A stretch of DNA of 62,103 bases, from the NCBI RefSeq assembly GCF_001019615.1, contig NZ_JNBQ01000019.1, forward strand, positions 1-62,103. Reading direction: 5' to 3'. The DNA is from Cellulosimicrobium funkei (GTDB taxonomy: Bacteria > Actinomycetota > Actinomycetes > Actinomycetales > Cellulomonadaceae). Shown in pieces: positions 24,031 to 32,543 of this stretch. The notes under the pieces were generated by a model. It did not search any database. It had not been told where the DNA came from and worked only from the letters and a program-made list of their open reading frames with translations. The position numbers and the translations under genes are program-made. The number at the start of each line of letters is the position of its first letter. Positions within the stretch are counted from its first letter, which is position 1.

Positions 24031-24447
24031 ATGCCACGACGAAAGTACCCCCGGCAGGGCCGTGCTCAGCGGCACAAGACCGTCCTGCACGCCAACGGCC
24101 GACACCGGAGCAACGACTTCCGGTGCGTGAGCTGCCGGCTCGACGTCTCTCTCGACGCTCCGGGCAGCGCACACCGGAACCACTGTCCGAACTGCCTGAC
24201 GAGCCTCCACGTCGACCGCCGCACTCCCGGTGACCGTGCCGCTGACTGCCGCGGCAGGATGGAGGCCCTGAGCCTGACCGCACGCCCCGACGGTGAATGG
24301 CTGATCATCCATCAGTGCCTGACGTGCAGCGGACTCAGCGTCAACCGCATCGCGGGCGACGACAACGCGCTCGTTCTGGTGCGGTTGGCCCTCAGGCCGC
24401 TCCACGATCGACGAGTGGCCCGCAGCGCACTGATCGCCGCGCTGTGA
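24031..24447 (+). CDS. RNHCP-domain zinc-motif protein (second)
   Basis: A 138-aa paralogue of the preceding gene: basic N-terminus (R-R-K-Y-P-R-Q-G-R-A-Q-R-H-K), F-R-C-V-S-C-R-L-D-V, then H-R-N-H-C-P-N-C-L-T-S-L-H-V-D, then W-L-I-I-H-Q-C-L-T-C-S-G-L. All three CxxC pairs are kept. GGAAGGA precedes the ATG, 26 bp after the previous stop, so the two are probably cotranscribed from the long leader and end at the hairpin at 24465. The strongly basic N-terminus suggests nucleic-acid binding. Confidence 0.85.
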   Translation: MPRRKYPRQGRAQRHKTVLHANGRHRSNDFRCVSCRLDVSLDAPGSAHRNHCPNCLTSLHVDRRTPGDRAADCRGRMEALSLTARPDGEWLIIHQCLTCSGLSVNRIAGDDNALVLVRLALRPLHDRRVARSALIAAL

Positions 24448-24464
24448 CGCGGCGCTGAGCCGCA

Positions 24465-24506
24465 CGGTCCCGGCCCTCCTGGCTCCGCCCAGGAAGGCCG
24501 GGGCCG
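24465..24506 (+). terminator. Intrinsic-terminator-like hairpin after the RNHCP pair
   Basis: An 18-bp stem (left arm 24465-24482, right arm 24489-24506, two imperfect pairs) with a 6-nt loop lies 17 bp after the stop. No T-run follows, as is common in actinobacteria. Confidence 0.7.
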
Positions 24507-24539
24507 TGTCGTGGGCGTCGCTTCATCCGGAGCCCGCCG

Positions 24540-24839
24540 TCACGGCCGCGGGTCGACCCGGCGCCAGGGCTTGTCGTCCCGCCGTGCGCCGGTCCCGGCC
24601 GCGCAGCGGCGACACACGGACGTGACGGCGTCGGCGTCCCGCCCGGTCGCGGGCTGGACGTCCGCCCAGGTCACGTGCGGGAAGCGCGCGAGGCCCTGGC
24701 GGCTGAGCTGCAGGCGGCACACCGTCGCGTTCGTACCGCGCTCCCACGCGTGGACCTCTCCGGCGGGCATCCGCACGCCGTCCGGGTCGACCCACGTCCC
24801 GGTCGCCGCCACCGCCGCCCCTGAGACGCGTCTCGGCAT
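24540..24839 (-). CDS. Small hypothetical protein with Cys pair
   Basis: A 99-aa protein, not assigned to a named family. It has W-E-R-G-T-N-A-T-V-C-R-L-Q-L-S and a late V-C-R-R-C-A-A-G pair. I recall similar short proteins in related actinobacteria but cannot give a function. GGAGGGGAG eight bases before the ATG at 24839 supports that start over the GTG at 24848. It lies downstream of, and in the same direction as, the MBL gene. Confidence 0.6.
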   Translation of the reverse strand: MPRRVSGAAVAATGTWVDPDGVRMPAGEVHAWERGTNATVCRLQLSRQGLARFPHVTWADVQPATGRDADAVTSVCRRCAAGTGARRDDKPWRRVDPRP

Positions 24840-24923
24840 CGTCGTCACCTCCCCTCCGATCCTGCGCCCGGCCGGGGGCCGTCGCAGCCCTGTCGGGGGC
24901 GGGAGCGGGCTCCCGGGCGGCAG

Positions 24924-25793
24924 TCAGGTGAGGTGGTCGAAGTCCCCCCGGACCCAGGCGGCGTGACGCTGCGCGGAGCGGAGCACGACGTCGCGCGCGT
25001 CGGCGGGGATCACGCCCTCGAAGTTGTTGTAGAGCCGCTCGAACGGGCGCCGCGCGACGTGCTCGGCGACGCGCAGCACGACGGCGGCGGAGAGCGGGAT
25101 GCGGTTGGGGTAGGACCGCATGAAGCTCACGGACGTGCGGTCCGGGTTGGCGAAGATCGTGTCTCCGGACAGCAGCACGCCCCGACCCTCGGCGCCGGCC
25201 GCCCAGTGCACGACGGCGCTGCCGGGGAAGTGGCCGCCCGGCTGTGACAGGACGACGCCGGGCAGCACCTCGCGCTCGCCGGTCCACGTCTCGATGACCG
25301 GGTCGGGGCGCGCGACCCAGTGCGCGTCGGCCTCGGCGACGAGCACGGGGACGCCGCCCAGGGCGCGGCTCCACGCGACCTGGACGCCGAACATGTGCGG
25401 GTGGCTCGCCGCGATCGCCACGACGGGGCCGAGCGCGCGCACCCGCTCGACGGCGTCGTCGTCCACGTAGCCGGGCGGGTCCCAGAGCAGGTTGCCCGCG
25501 GGGGTGCGCACGATCTTGGCCTGCTGCCCGATGCCGACGCTCGGCTCGCTCGAGAGGCCGAACAGGTCGGGCTCGAGCTCTTCCAGCACGAGGCGCTCGC
25601 CGGCCGCGGCGAGCTCGGCGAGCGTGGTCCACGCCTGCCCGCTCGCGGGGACCCACTGGCGCTCGTCGGCGCAGATGGCGCACACGTCGGGTCGCTCGGC
25701 GTGCTCGACCGCGCACGTGCGACAGATCCACCACTCCTCGGGGGAGGCAGCGGCGGCGGGCGCGAGGGGCTCGGGGGACGGCGTCGTCGTCAT
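24924..25793 (-). CDS. MBL-fold hydrolase with N-terminal zinc ribbon
   Basis: A 289-aa protein. An N-terminal C-R-T-C ... C-A-I-C ribbon (about residues 25-45) precedes a metallo-beta-lactamase-like domain with A-S-H-P-H-M-F-G, P-G-G-H-F-P-G-S and L-S-G-D-T-I-F. The first metal motif is S-H-P-H rather than H-x-H-x-D-H, so metal content may differ from classical hydrolases. The start at 25793 follows a TAGACC seven bases upstream, consistent with leaderless transcription. Role unknown. Confidence 0.75.
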   Translation of the reverse strand: MTTTPSPEPLAPAAAASPEEWWICRTCAVEHAERPDVCAICADERQWVPASGQAWTTLAELAAAGERLVLEELEPDLFGLSSEPSVGIGQQAKIVRTPAGNLLWDPPGYVDDDAVERVRALGPVVAIAASHPHMFGVQVAWSRALGGVPVLVAEADAHWVARPDPVIETWTGEREVLPGVVLSQPGGHFPGSAVVHWAAGAEGRGVLLSGDTIFANPDRTSVSFMRSYPNRIPLSAAVVLRVAEHVARRPFERLYNNFEGVIPADARDVVLRSAQRHAAWVRGDFDHLT

Positions 25794-25872
25794 GGGCACA
25801 GGTCTACCGTGACCCGCCGACACACGTCACCCCGCACCCCGCACCCCGCTGACCTGCGAGACTGGCGCGCCT

Positions 25873-26391
25873 ATGATCTCCACGCTCCTCGTCGCGCACC
25901 CCTGGTTGTCGCCGCTCGCCCTCCTCGTCCTCGCCGTCGCCGGACCGCTCGTGGGCGCGTGGCTGGCGGGCCGCCGCCCGCTCGCGTGGGTGCTCTTCGG
26001 CGTCTCGCTGGTCCCCGTGCTGCTGCTGACCCTCGTGCCGGTCGACCGCGAGCTCTTCGCCGTCTGCACCGTGAGCTGGTCGCTGCCGACGCCGGGACGC
26101 GTCGAGCTCCTGGCGAACGTCGTGCTGTTCGTGCCGCCGGTGCTGCTCGCCGCGGTCGCGCTGGGCAGGCCGCTCGTCGCGCTCCTCGGCGGCGTCGTCG
26201 CCTCCGCGCTCATCTAGGTGGTCCAGGCGCTGTCACCGGCGCTCGGGCGGTCGTGCGACACGAACGACTGGCTCTCCAACTCGATCGGCGCGCTGCTCGG
26301 CGCCGGCCTCGCCGTGGTGGCGCTACGGCTCGCGACCCGCCGGGACCGCGTGGCGAACCCGGGCTCGGTCCCCGCCGCGCGCCGGTCCTGA
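25873..26391 (+). pseudogene. VanZ-like membrane protein interrupted by an amber codon
   Basis: The frame from ATG 25873 encodes a VanZ-like protein with hydrophobic segments, but hits TAG at 26215-26217 after 114 residues. The same frame continues to a TGA at 26389. It reads V-V-Q-A-L-S-P-A-L-G-R-S-C-D-T-N-D-W-L-S then N-S-I-G-A-L-L-G-A, exactly the conserved C-terminal VanZ motif, in which the residue replaced by the stop is normally Glu (GAG to TAG). The intact protein would be 172 aa. VanZ proteins are linked to glycopeptide and lipoglycopeptide tolerance. A sequencing error or readthrough are alternatives. Confidence 0.8.
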
Positions 26392-26436
26392 GGAGCAACG
26401 CCAAGCGCGGCGTCGAACCAGGCCTCGACCCGACCG

Positions 26437-26475
26437 TGGGAACGCTTCCACCGACGGCCCTCCGCGGGATAGCGT
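26437..26475 (+). promoter_or_regulatory. LacI-type operator and -10 upstream of the regulator at 26529
   Basis: TGGGAACGCTTCCA (26437-26450) differs at two symmetrical positions from the TGGGAGCGCTCCCA operator of actinobacterial CelR-type LacI regulators. TAGCGT at 26470-26475 is a good -10. The operator would overlap the -35 area, giving autorepression. Confidence 0.6.
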
Positions 26476-26528
26476 GGTGCTCCGGGCGCCGCCCGTCACC
26501 GCCGACAGGACTCGCCCAGGAGATCGCC

Positions 26529-27503
26529 ATGCCGCCCACCACGCTCGACGACGTCGCCGCGGCGGCCCGCGTCTCGCGGTCCACGGCCTCGCGCGTCGTG
26601 CGGGGCACGGGACCCGTGTCCGACGCGGCGCGGCGCGCCGTCCTCGCCGCCGTCGAGGAGCTCGGGTACGTGCCGCACCCCGGGGCGCGGTCGCTCGCGA
26701 GCGGGCGCGGCGAGCGGGTCGTGGTCGCGGTGGGGTCGCCGTCCGCGGACCTGCTGGGCGACCCCTACGTCGCGCGCGTCGTCGCGGCGGCCAGCCGCGC
26801 GGCGGACACCCAGGGCGTCGGCGTGGCGCTGCGCTGGCTCGGGCGCGACCCGAGGGACGAGCTGGCCCGGCTCGCGCGCGACCCGGGCGTGGGCGGCGTG
26901 CTCCTCGTCGACTACTCGGCGGAGGTGCTCGCGAGCGTGCCGCGCACGCTGCTCTCCCGCGTGGCGGCGATCGGCCCCGCCGACGGCCGCGTGCCCTCCT
27001 ACGACGTCGACGCCGCGGCCGGGATCGCCGCCCTCGTCGAGCACGTGCTCGCCGACGGGCGGCGCGACGTCGTCATGCTCACCGGGCCGGGCTGGCTCCC
27101 CGGCGCGCAACGGGCCGTCGAGGCGTACGACGCGGTCGTGCGCGCCGCCGGCGTCCCGCGCCGCGTCGTGGCCGCCGACCTGACGGCCCTCGCGGGCGCG
27201 GAGGCGGCCCGCGAGGCGCGCCGGCGTTGGCCCGGCGTGGACGCGCTCGTCGCGATGAGCGACACGCTCGCCGTCGGGGCGATGCGCGCGCTCGCGGAGG
27301 ACGGCGTCCGCGTGCCCGACGACGTCGCCGTCACCGGGTTCGACGACCAGCCCTTCGCGGAGCAGGCCGGTCCCGGCCTGACGACCGCGACCCACCCCGT
27401 GGAGCGGATCGCGGCCGCGGCGACGGCAGCCCTGCTGGACCGCCGCCGCCGCGACGACGAGCGCACGTTCCCGTCCGTCGTCGTCCGCCGCACGAGCGCC
27501 TGA
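26529..27503 (+). CDS. LacI-family transcriptional regulator
   Basis: A 324-aa regulator. The N-terminal helix-turn-helix reads T-L-D-D-V-A-A-A-A-R-V-S-R-S-T-A-S-R-V-V, followed by the hinge and a periplasmic-binding-like effector domain ending G-F-D-D-Q-P-F-A-E. Ligand unknown. CAGGAGA precedes the ATG. The only clear operator nearby is its own. It lies 182 bp upstream of the glutaminase operon, which may or may not be a target. Confidence 0.88.
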   Translation: MPPTTLDDVAAAARVSRSTASRVVRGTGPVSDAARRAVLAAVEELGYVPHPGARSLASGRGERVVVAVGSPSADLLGDPYVARVVAAASRAADTQGVGVALRWLGRDPRDELARLARDPGVGGVLLVDYSAEVLASVPRTLLSRVAAIGPADGRVPSYDVDAAAGIAALVEHVLADGRRDVVMLTGPGWLPGAQRAVEAYDAVVRAAGVPRRVVAADLTALAGAEAAREARRRWPGVDALVAMSDTLAVGAMRALAEDGVRVPDDVAVTGFDDQPFAEQAGPGLTTATHPVERIAAAATAALLDRRRRDDERTFPSVVVRRTSA

Positions 27504-27685
27504 GGCGCGGGCGGGCTCGCGCGGCCGGCCGCCACCCGCGCGCCCGGTCGCGGTCCGGGGGACGGTCGGACCCGCACCGGCGCCGCGGACACGGTCCGCC
27601 CGCGTCCGCCTCGGCCTGCGCCCCGTGGTGGGACGTGGCAGCATCGCGCGTGGTCGTCTCGGACGATCCGGACGGAGGGGACGTG

Positions 27686-28723
27686 ATGAGGCTGGGCGTC
27701 GACGGCGTCGCACAGGAGGTCGCGACCGGGTCGCTCCCGGGCTGGGACCGCGTCGAGGAGCACGTCCGCGCGTCCCACGAGCGCTACCGCGGGAACGACG
27801 ACGGCACGGTCGCCGACTACATCCCCGTCCTCGCCGAGGCCGACCGGTCGCTGTTCGGCGTGTGCGTCGCCGAGTCGGGCGGCGCGGTCCACGCCGTGGG
27901 CGACGCCGACGTCGAGTTCTCCGTCCAGTCGATCTCCAAGGCGTTCGTCTACGCGCTCGTGTGCGAGGCCTACGGGCACGAGGGCGTGCTCGAACGGGTC
28001 GGGGTGGACAGCACGGGCCTCCCCTTCAACTCCGTGATGGCGGTCGAGCTCCACGACGGGCACCCGCGCAACCCCATGGTCAACGCCGGCGCGCTCGCGA
28101 CGACGGCCCTCGTGCCGGGCGCGTCCTTCGCCGAGCAGTGGGAGAACGTGCGCACCGGCCTGTCCCGGTTCGCCGGCCGACCGCTCGAGCTCGACGGCGT
28201 GGTCTACCGGTCGGAGTCGGCGACGAACATGCGCAACAAGGCGATCGCCCGGCTCCTGGAGAGCTACGGGCGCATCGAGCTCGACCCGCTCGAGGTCGTC
28301 GACGTCTACACCAAGCAGTGCGCGCTGCGCGTGAGCGCGCGCGACCTCGCGGTCATGGGGGCCACGCTCGCGGACGGCGGGGTCAACCCGGTCACGGGCG
28401 AGCGCGTGGTCTCGACGCAGGTGTGCCGCGACACGCTCGCCGTGCTCGCCTCGACGGGGATGTACGAGCGGTCGGGGGAGTGGCTGTTCGAGATCGGCCT
28501 TCCTGCCAAGTCCGGCGTGGCAGGGGGGATCGTCGCCATCGCCCCCGGCAAGGGGGCGATCGGCACGTACTCCCCGCCCCTCGACCCGGCCGGCAACAGC
28601 GTGCGCGGGCAGCGCGCGACCGCGTACCTCTCGCGGACCCTCGGCCTCAACCTCTTCGCGTCGTCCGCGCAGGTCCCCGTGACGCCCACCCGCCCGACCG
28701 AGAGAAGGGACCCGGCCTCGTGA
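27686..28723 (+). CDS. glsA: Glutaminase A
   Basis: A 345-aa serine-dependent glutaminase that hydrolyses L-glutamine to glutamate and ammonia. The catalytic S-x-x-K is at 82-85 (Q-S-I-S-K-A-F), with N-P-M-V-N-A-G-A-L and S-G-V-A-G-G-I-V further on, as in the beta-lactamase-fold glutaminase family. GGAGGGG lies six bases before the ATG at 27686. The stop overlaps the GTG of the MFS gene, so glutamate or ammonia production and transport are coupled. It supplies the substrate of the glutamate decarboxylase at 49435, but linkage is speculative. Confidence 0.93.
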   Translation: MRLGVDGVAQEVATGSLPGWDRVEEHVRASHERYRGNDDGTVADYIPVLAEADRSLFGVCVAESGGAVHAVGDADVEFSVQSISKAFVYALVCEAYGHEGVLERVGVDSTGLPFNSVMAVELHDGHPRNPMVNAGALATTALVPGASFAEQWENVRTGLSRFAGRPLELDGVVYRSESATNMRNKAIARLLESYGRIELDPLEVVDVYTKQCALRVSARDLAVMGATLADGGVNPVTGERVVSTQVCRDTLAVLASTGMYERSGEWLFEIGLPAKSGVAGGIVAIAPGKGAIGTYSPPLDPAGNSVRGQRATAYLSRTLGLNLFASSAQVPVTPTRPTERRDPAS

Positions 28724-30360
28724 GCACCCGAGACGTCGTCGACAGCAGCGCCGCACCCGCGACCGAGGACCGCCGGTCGTGGGTGCCGATGGTCGGCCTG
28801 TTCCTCGCGCAGGTCCTCATGTCGTTCAACGTCGCGGCCCTGCCTGTGTCGCTGGGCGGCATGGTCGAGGACTTCGGCGTCCCGCCGACCGTCGCGAGCA
28901 CGACGATCGTCGTCTACGGGCTCGCGGTGGCCGCGCTCGTCATGACCGGGGCGAAGCTGGGGCAGCGGATCGGCTGGGTGTCGATCTTCCGCGTCGTCGT
29001 CGCGACGTTCGCCGGCTCGGCGCTGCTCATGATCCTCTCGCCGACCGTCGCGTGGGCCATCACGGGCCAGGCCGTCGCCGGCGCCTCGGCCGCGATCATC
29101 GTGCCCGCGCTGGTCGCCCTCATCGCGGAGAACTACCGCGGACCCCAGCAGGCGACGGCGATCGGCTCGCTGGGCTCGGCGCGCGCGGTGTCCGGCATGA
29201 GCGCGTTCTTCATCGGCGGCGCGCTCGGGACGCTCATCGGCTGGCGGCCCACGTTCGCGATCGTCCTGGCGCTCGCCGTCGCCGTCTTCGTCCTCAGCTT
29301 CCGGCTGCGCTCCGACGCCGGCGACCCCGGCATCCGGATCGACCTCGTGGCCGCGGTCCTCATCGGCGCGGCCGTCGTCGCGCTCACCCTCGGCTTCAAC
29401 AACCTCAACGCCTGGGGGCTGTTCTTCGCCGCGCCGGGGGCGCCGTTCGACCTGGTCGGGGTCTCGCCCGCGCCGCTGCTCGTGCTGCTCGGCGTCGTGC
29501 TCGGCCAGACGTTCTTCTGGTGGACGCGGCGCCGGACCGCCGCCGGCAAGGTGCCGCTCGTCGACCTGTCCGTCCTCGCGCGCCCGAGCGAGCGGGCGGC
29601 GGTGTACGCGATGTTCGTCGTGGTCGCGCTCGAGGCCGCGCTGAACTTCACCGTCCCGCTCTACATCCAGATCGTGCAGGGCCGCACCCCGTTCGACACC
29701 GCGCTCGCGATGATGCCGTTCAACCTCACGGTGTTCGTCACCGCGACGCTCGTCGTGCGCTTCTACCGGCGCTACCCGCCGCGCACGATCGGGGTCTTCG
29801 GCTTCACGCTGACCACCGTCGCGCTGCTCTGGCTGTCGCTCGTCGTCACCAACAACTGGGAGACGCTGCCCACGATCCTCGGCCTCGTCGTCTTCGGGGT
29901 CGGCCAGGGCGCCCTGGTGACGCTCGTGTTCAACGTGCTCGTCACCGCGGCGCCCAAGACCCTCGCGGGCGACGTCGGCTCCATCCGCGGCACGACGCAG
30001 AACCTCGCCTCGGCGGTCGGCACCGCGCTCGCGGGGGCGCTGCTGGTGACGATCCTGTCGTTCAGCGTCGGGCGCGCCGTGGTCGAGCACCCCGAGCTGC
30101 CGCCGTCGCTCGTCGCCCAGGTCGACCTGGACACGGTCAACTTCGTGAGCAACGACGACCTGCGCACGGTCCTCGCGGGCACCGACGCCACGCCCGCCCA
30201 GGTGGACGCGGCCGTGGCGCTCAACGAGGAGGCGCGCCTGGGCACGCTGCGGATCGGGCTCCTCGTCCTCGCCGGCGTGAGCGCGACGGCGATCCTGCCC
30301 GCGAGCCGCCTGCCGCGCTACCGGCCTGACGAGATCCCGGACCCCGCGCCCGCCCGGTAG
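28720..30360 (+). CDS. MFS transporter (DHA2-like)
   Basis: A 546-aa membrane protein with about 14 hydrophobic stretches, the size and layout of DHA2 drug/proton antiporters. It has the G-A-K-L-G-Q-R-I-G loop 2-3 motif (about 70-80) and G-Q-A-V-A-G-A-S-A-A-I-I-V-P. A non-membrane stretch near residues 455-505 is unusual. The substrate is unknown; the coupling to glutaminase suggests an amino acid or amine, but the family is mainly drug efflux. Confidence 0.85.
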   Translation: MSTRDVVDSSAAPATEDRRSWVPMVGLFLAQVLMSFNVAALPVSLGGMVEDFGVPPTVASTTIVVYGLAVAALVMTGAKLGQRIGWVSIFRVVVATFAGSALLMILSPTVAWAITGQAVAGASAAIIVPALVALIAENYRGPQQATAIGSLGSARAVSGMSAFFIGGALGTLIGWRPTFAIVLALAVAVFVLSFRLRSDAGDPGIRIDLVAAVLIGAAVVALTLGFNNLNAWGLFFAAPGAPFDLVGVSPAPLLVLLGVVLGQTFFWWTRRRTAAGKVPLVDLSVLARPSERAAVYAMFVVVALEAALNFTVPLYIQIVQGRTPFDTALAMMPFNLTVFVTATLVVRFYRRYPPRTIGVFGFTLTTVALLWLSLVVTNNWETLPTILGLVVFGVGQGALVTLVFNVLVTAAPKTLAGDVGSIRGTTQNLASAVGTALAGALLVTILSFSVGRAVVEHPELPPSLVAQVDLDTVNFVSNDDLRTVLAGTDATPAQVDAAVALNEEARLGTLRIGLLVLAGVSATAILPASRLPRYRPDEIPDPAPAR

Positions 30361-30366
30361 CCCTCG

Positions 30367-31542
30367 CTACACGTCACGGCGGTCGGCGTCGCCGCCCTCC
30401 GCGCGGGCGGACCCTCGACCGGTCTCGCGGGCCGGCCCGCCGTCTCGGTCGTCGGTGTCGGCGTCAGCGGAGTGACCGCCGCTCTGGCGCAGGGCGCGCG
30501 CCTGCTCGACGGCCTCCTCGCGCTTGGCGGCCTTCTTGTCGCTCGCACGCGTGTCCCGCGGCGGGAGCTGGAGGCGCTCCTCGGCCTCGAGTCCGCCCTG
30601 GAGCTCCCGGCTGCGCTCGACCTCGGCGTCGAGCTCCGCCCCGAGCAGGAGCGCGAGGTTCGTGAGCCAGAGCCACAGGAGGAAGATGATGACGCCGGCG
30701 AGCGTGCCGTAGGTCGCCCCGTAGCTGCTGAACCCGCTGCCGAGGTACAGCCCGAAGCCCGCGGAGGCGACGACCCAGACGAGGATCGCGAGGATCGCGC
30801 CCGGGCTGACCCAGCGGAACTTCGGCTGCTTGACGTTGGGCGTGAGGTGGTAGAGCAGCGCGACGAGGATCACCACGAGCAGGAGCGCGACCGGCCACTT
30901 CGCGACCTGCCAGACGGCGATCGCGGTGTCGCCGAGGCCCACGAGCTCGCCCACCTGCCGCGCGATCGGGCCGGAGAGCACGAGGCTCGCGACGACGAGA
31001 CCCGCGAGGATCACGGTGATCACGGTGACGCCGAGCATCACGGGGCGCAGCTTCCAGATGGGGCGCCCCTCCTCGACCTCGTAGATGCGGTTCATGGACC
31101 GGGCGAACGCGCCGACGTACCCGGACGCGGACCACAGCGCCAGCACGACACCGATGACGAGCGCGAACCCGGCCTTGTCGGTGTTCGCGGCCTGCTCGAC
31201 GAGCGGCTCGATCATGTCCAGCGTCGTCGACGGGACGACCCCCTCGACGCTCGTGAGCACCGAGTCGACGGCCTTCTCCCCGTCACCCACGAGCCCGAGC
31301 AGGGAGACGAGAGCCAGGAGCGCAGGCGCCGAGGCGAGCACGGCGTAGTACGTGAGAGCCGCGGCGAGGTCGGTGCACTGGTCGTCCATGAACTCGCGCA
31401 CCGCACCCTTGAGCGCGAACCCCCACGACGGCTTGTGCAGGTCGGTGGGGGAGTCGGGCTTGCGCTCGGCGTCGGGAGCGGGCCTGGCCTCCGCGTCCGC
31501 CGCGGTCTCGGACGCGCGGCGTCCGCTGCTGCTCTCGGTCAT
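30367..31542 (-). CDS. YihY/BrkB-family membrane protein
   Basis: A 391-aa protein with six transmembrane segments between charged tails. D-L-A-A-A-L-T-Y-Y-A-V-L-A, W-S-A-S-G-Y-V and L-Y-H-L-T-P-N-V are the family landmarks. The family was once called ribonuclease BN but is a membrane protein of unknown function, linked to serum resistance in Bordetella. The C-terminal 80 residues are highly charged. It converges on the MFS gene with a 6-bp gap. Confidence 0.9.
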   Translation of the reverse strand: MTESSSGRRASETAADAEARPAPDAERKPDSPTDLHKPSWGFALKGAVREFMDDQCTDLAAALTYYAVLASAPALLALVSLLGLVGDGEKAVDSVLTSVEGVVPSTTLDMIEPLVEQAANTDKAGFALVIGVVLALWSASGYVGAFARSMNRIYEVEEGRPIWKLRPVMLGVTVITVILAGLVVASLVLSGPIARQVGELVGLGDTAIAVWQVAKWPVALLLVVILVALLYHLTPNVKQPKFRWVSPGAILAILVWVVASAGFGLYLGSGFSSYGATYGTLAGVIIFLLWLWLTNLALLLGAELDAEVERSRELQGGLEAEERLQLPPRDTRASDKKAAKREEAVEQARALRQSGGHSADADTDDRDGGPARETGRGSARAEGGDADRRDV

Positions 31543-31665
31543 GGCGGCCTCCTCGGTGGGCGTCGCCTCGGCGCGCGACGCTCGCGTCGGCGGACCGGCC
31601 TCGCGGCCCGTCCCGGACCAACACCACGCTCGGGGCGGTGGGCTCCACCCGCAAGCCGGGACCGG

Positions 31666-32124
31666 TCAGCCCGACCCGCCCGCGTGCTCGGCGAACGGCG
31701 CGAGGACCAGCTCCCAGCCGCCGTCGTACCGTTCACGGGCACCGGCGCCGTCGTGCCGGGCGGACCAGCCGGAGTGCGTGAGCACGACGTCGGTCCCCTC
31801 CCCGGAGGGCGAGAACGTCACCTCGACGTCCGTCGCGGCGTCGGCGCGCTCCCCGGGGTGCCAGGTGAAGGCGACGGCGTGCGGCGGGTCCCAGCGCGTC
31901 ACGCGGCCCCAGTCGGTGGTCGTGCCGTCGGCGAGCGTCTCGACGAGCCGTACGGCGCGGCCGTCCGAGTCCCGCTCGAAGGCAGCGGTCGAGGTCTCGC
32001 CGCCCACGGAGAACGCGCCGAGCGGCCACCACGCCGCGAGCTCGTCGACGAAGACGGCGAACGCGTGCTCCGGCGGGACGGGGACGGCGAAAGTCTTGAC
32101 GAGCGGTGCGGTCGCGGCGGCCAT
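31666..32124 (-). CDS. SRPBCC/AHSA1-type protein
   Basis: A 152-aa START-like protein: F-A-V-P-V-P-P-E-H-A-F-A-V-F-V-D-E-L-A-A-W-W-P, then G-R-V-T-R-W-D-P-P-H-A-V-A-F-T-W-H-P and the C-terminal helix with G-W-E-L-V-L-A-P-F. These bind hydrophobic ligands or act as Hsp90-activator-like proteins; ligand unknown. The ATG at 32124 follows a GGAGGAC-like site. Confidence 0.85.
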   Translation of the reverse strand: MAAATAPLVKTFAVPVPPEHAFAVFVDELAAWWPLGAFSVGGETSTAAFERDSDGRAVRLVETLADGTTTDWGRVTRWDPPHAVAFTWHPGERADAATDVEVTFSPSGEGTDVVLTHSGWSARHDGAGARERYDGGWELVLAPFAEHAGGSG

Positions 32125-32543
32125 GAGGTCCTCCCAACGGGTACGTCCCCTCGACCGTGACCCCGATCCAGCGAGCCAGCAACCGCGGCTGCGGTCCGGC
32201 CGCGGTAGGCCGCCGGGACCACCGGCGCGGCTCGGGCGGCGACTACGGAGGCGTTGGCCCCCTGCGTCGCAGAACCTTCTTCTGCGACGCCCGACAAACG
32301 GTCGGCTTCGAACGGGTCGTGCGCGGTCGCGGTGACGCGTTCAGGTTGCGCGGGGGATCGAACTGGTGCTCGAAGGCGATCTGTGTGGGCACTCGCCGTC
32401 GACCGCCTGTTCGCGGTTGGCTGTCCGGCACGGAGACGGTCCACCTGGATCGACGGACAGAGGTGATCTACCGCGTGGCCCGGCTCGATGCCTCCGCGTT
32501 CCCGACGGGACCGTGCGTCGCCTCGCCGGGGGTCCGCCGCGGC
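32125..32543. other. 420-bp intergenic region without a recognisable gene
   Basis: Small open frames exist on both strands but none has a ribosome site or family features. The only structure I see is the hairpin at 32264-32290. The base composition is slightly less GC-rich than the neighbouring genes. Confidence 0.6.
32264..32290. terminator. Perfect 11-bp inverted repeat, terminator-like
   Basis: GCGTCGCAGAA, a 5-nt loop, then TTCTGCGACGC. It lies between two minus-strand genes, 254 bp downstream of the phosphatase gene, and could end that transcript. No T-run follows on either strand. Confidence 0.5.

Noticed and set aside
32254-32466. Small plus-strand frame in the 32125-32543 gap, considered as a short gene.
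   Set aside because: No ribosome site, no family resemblance, and similar frames occur by chance on the other strand.
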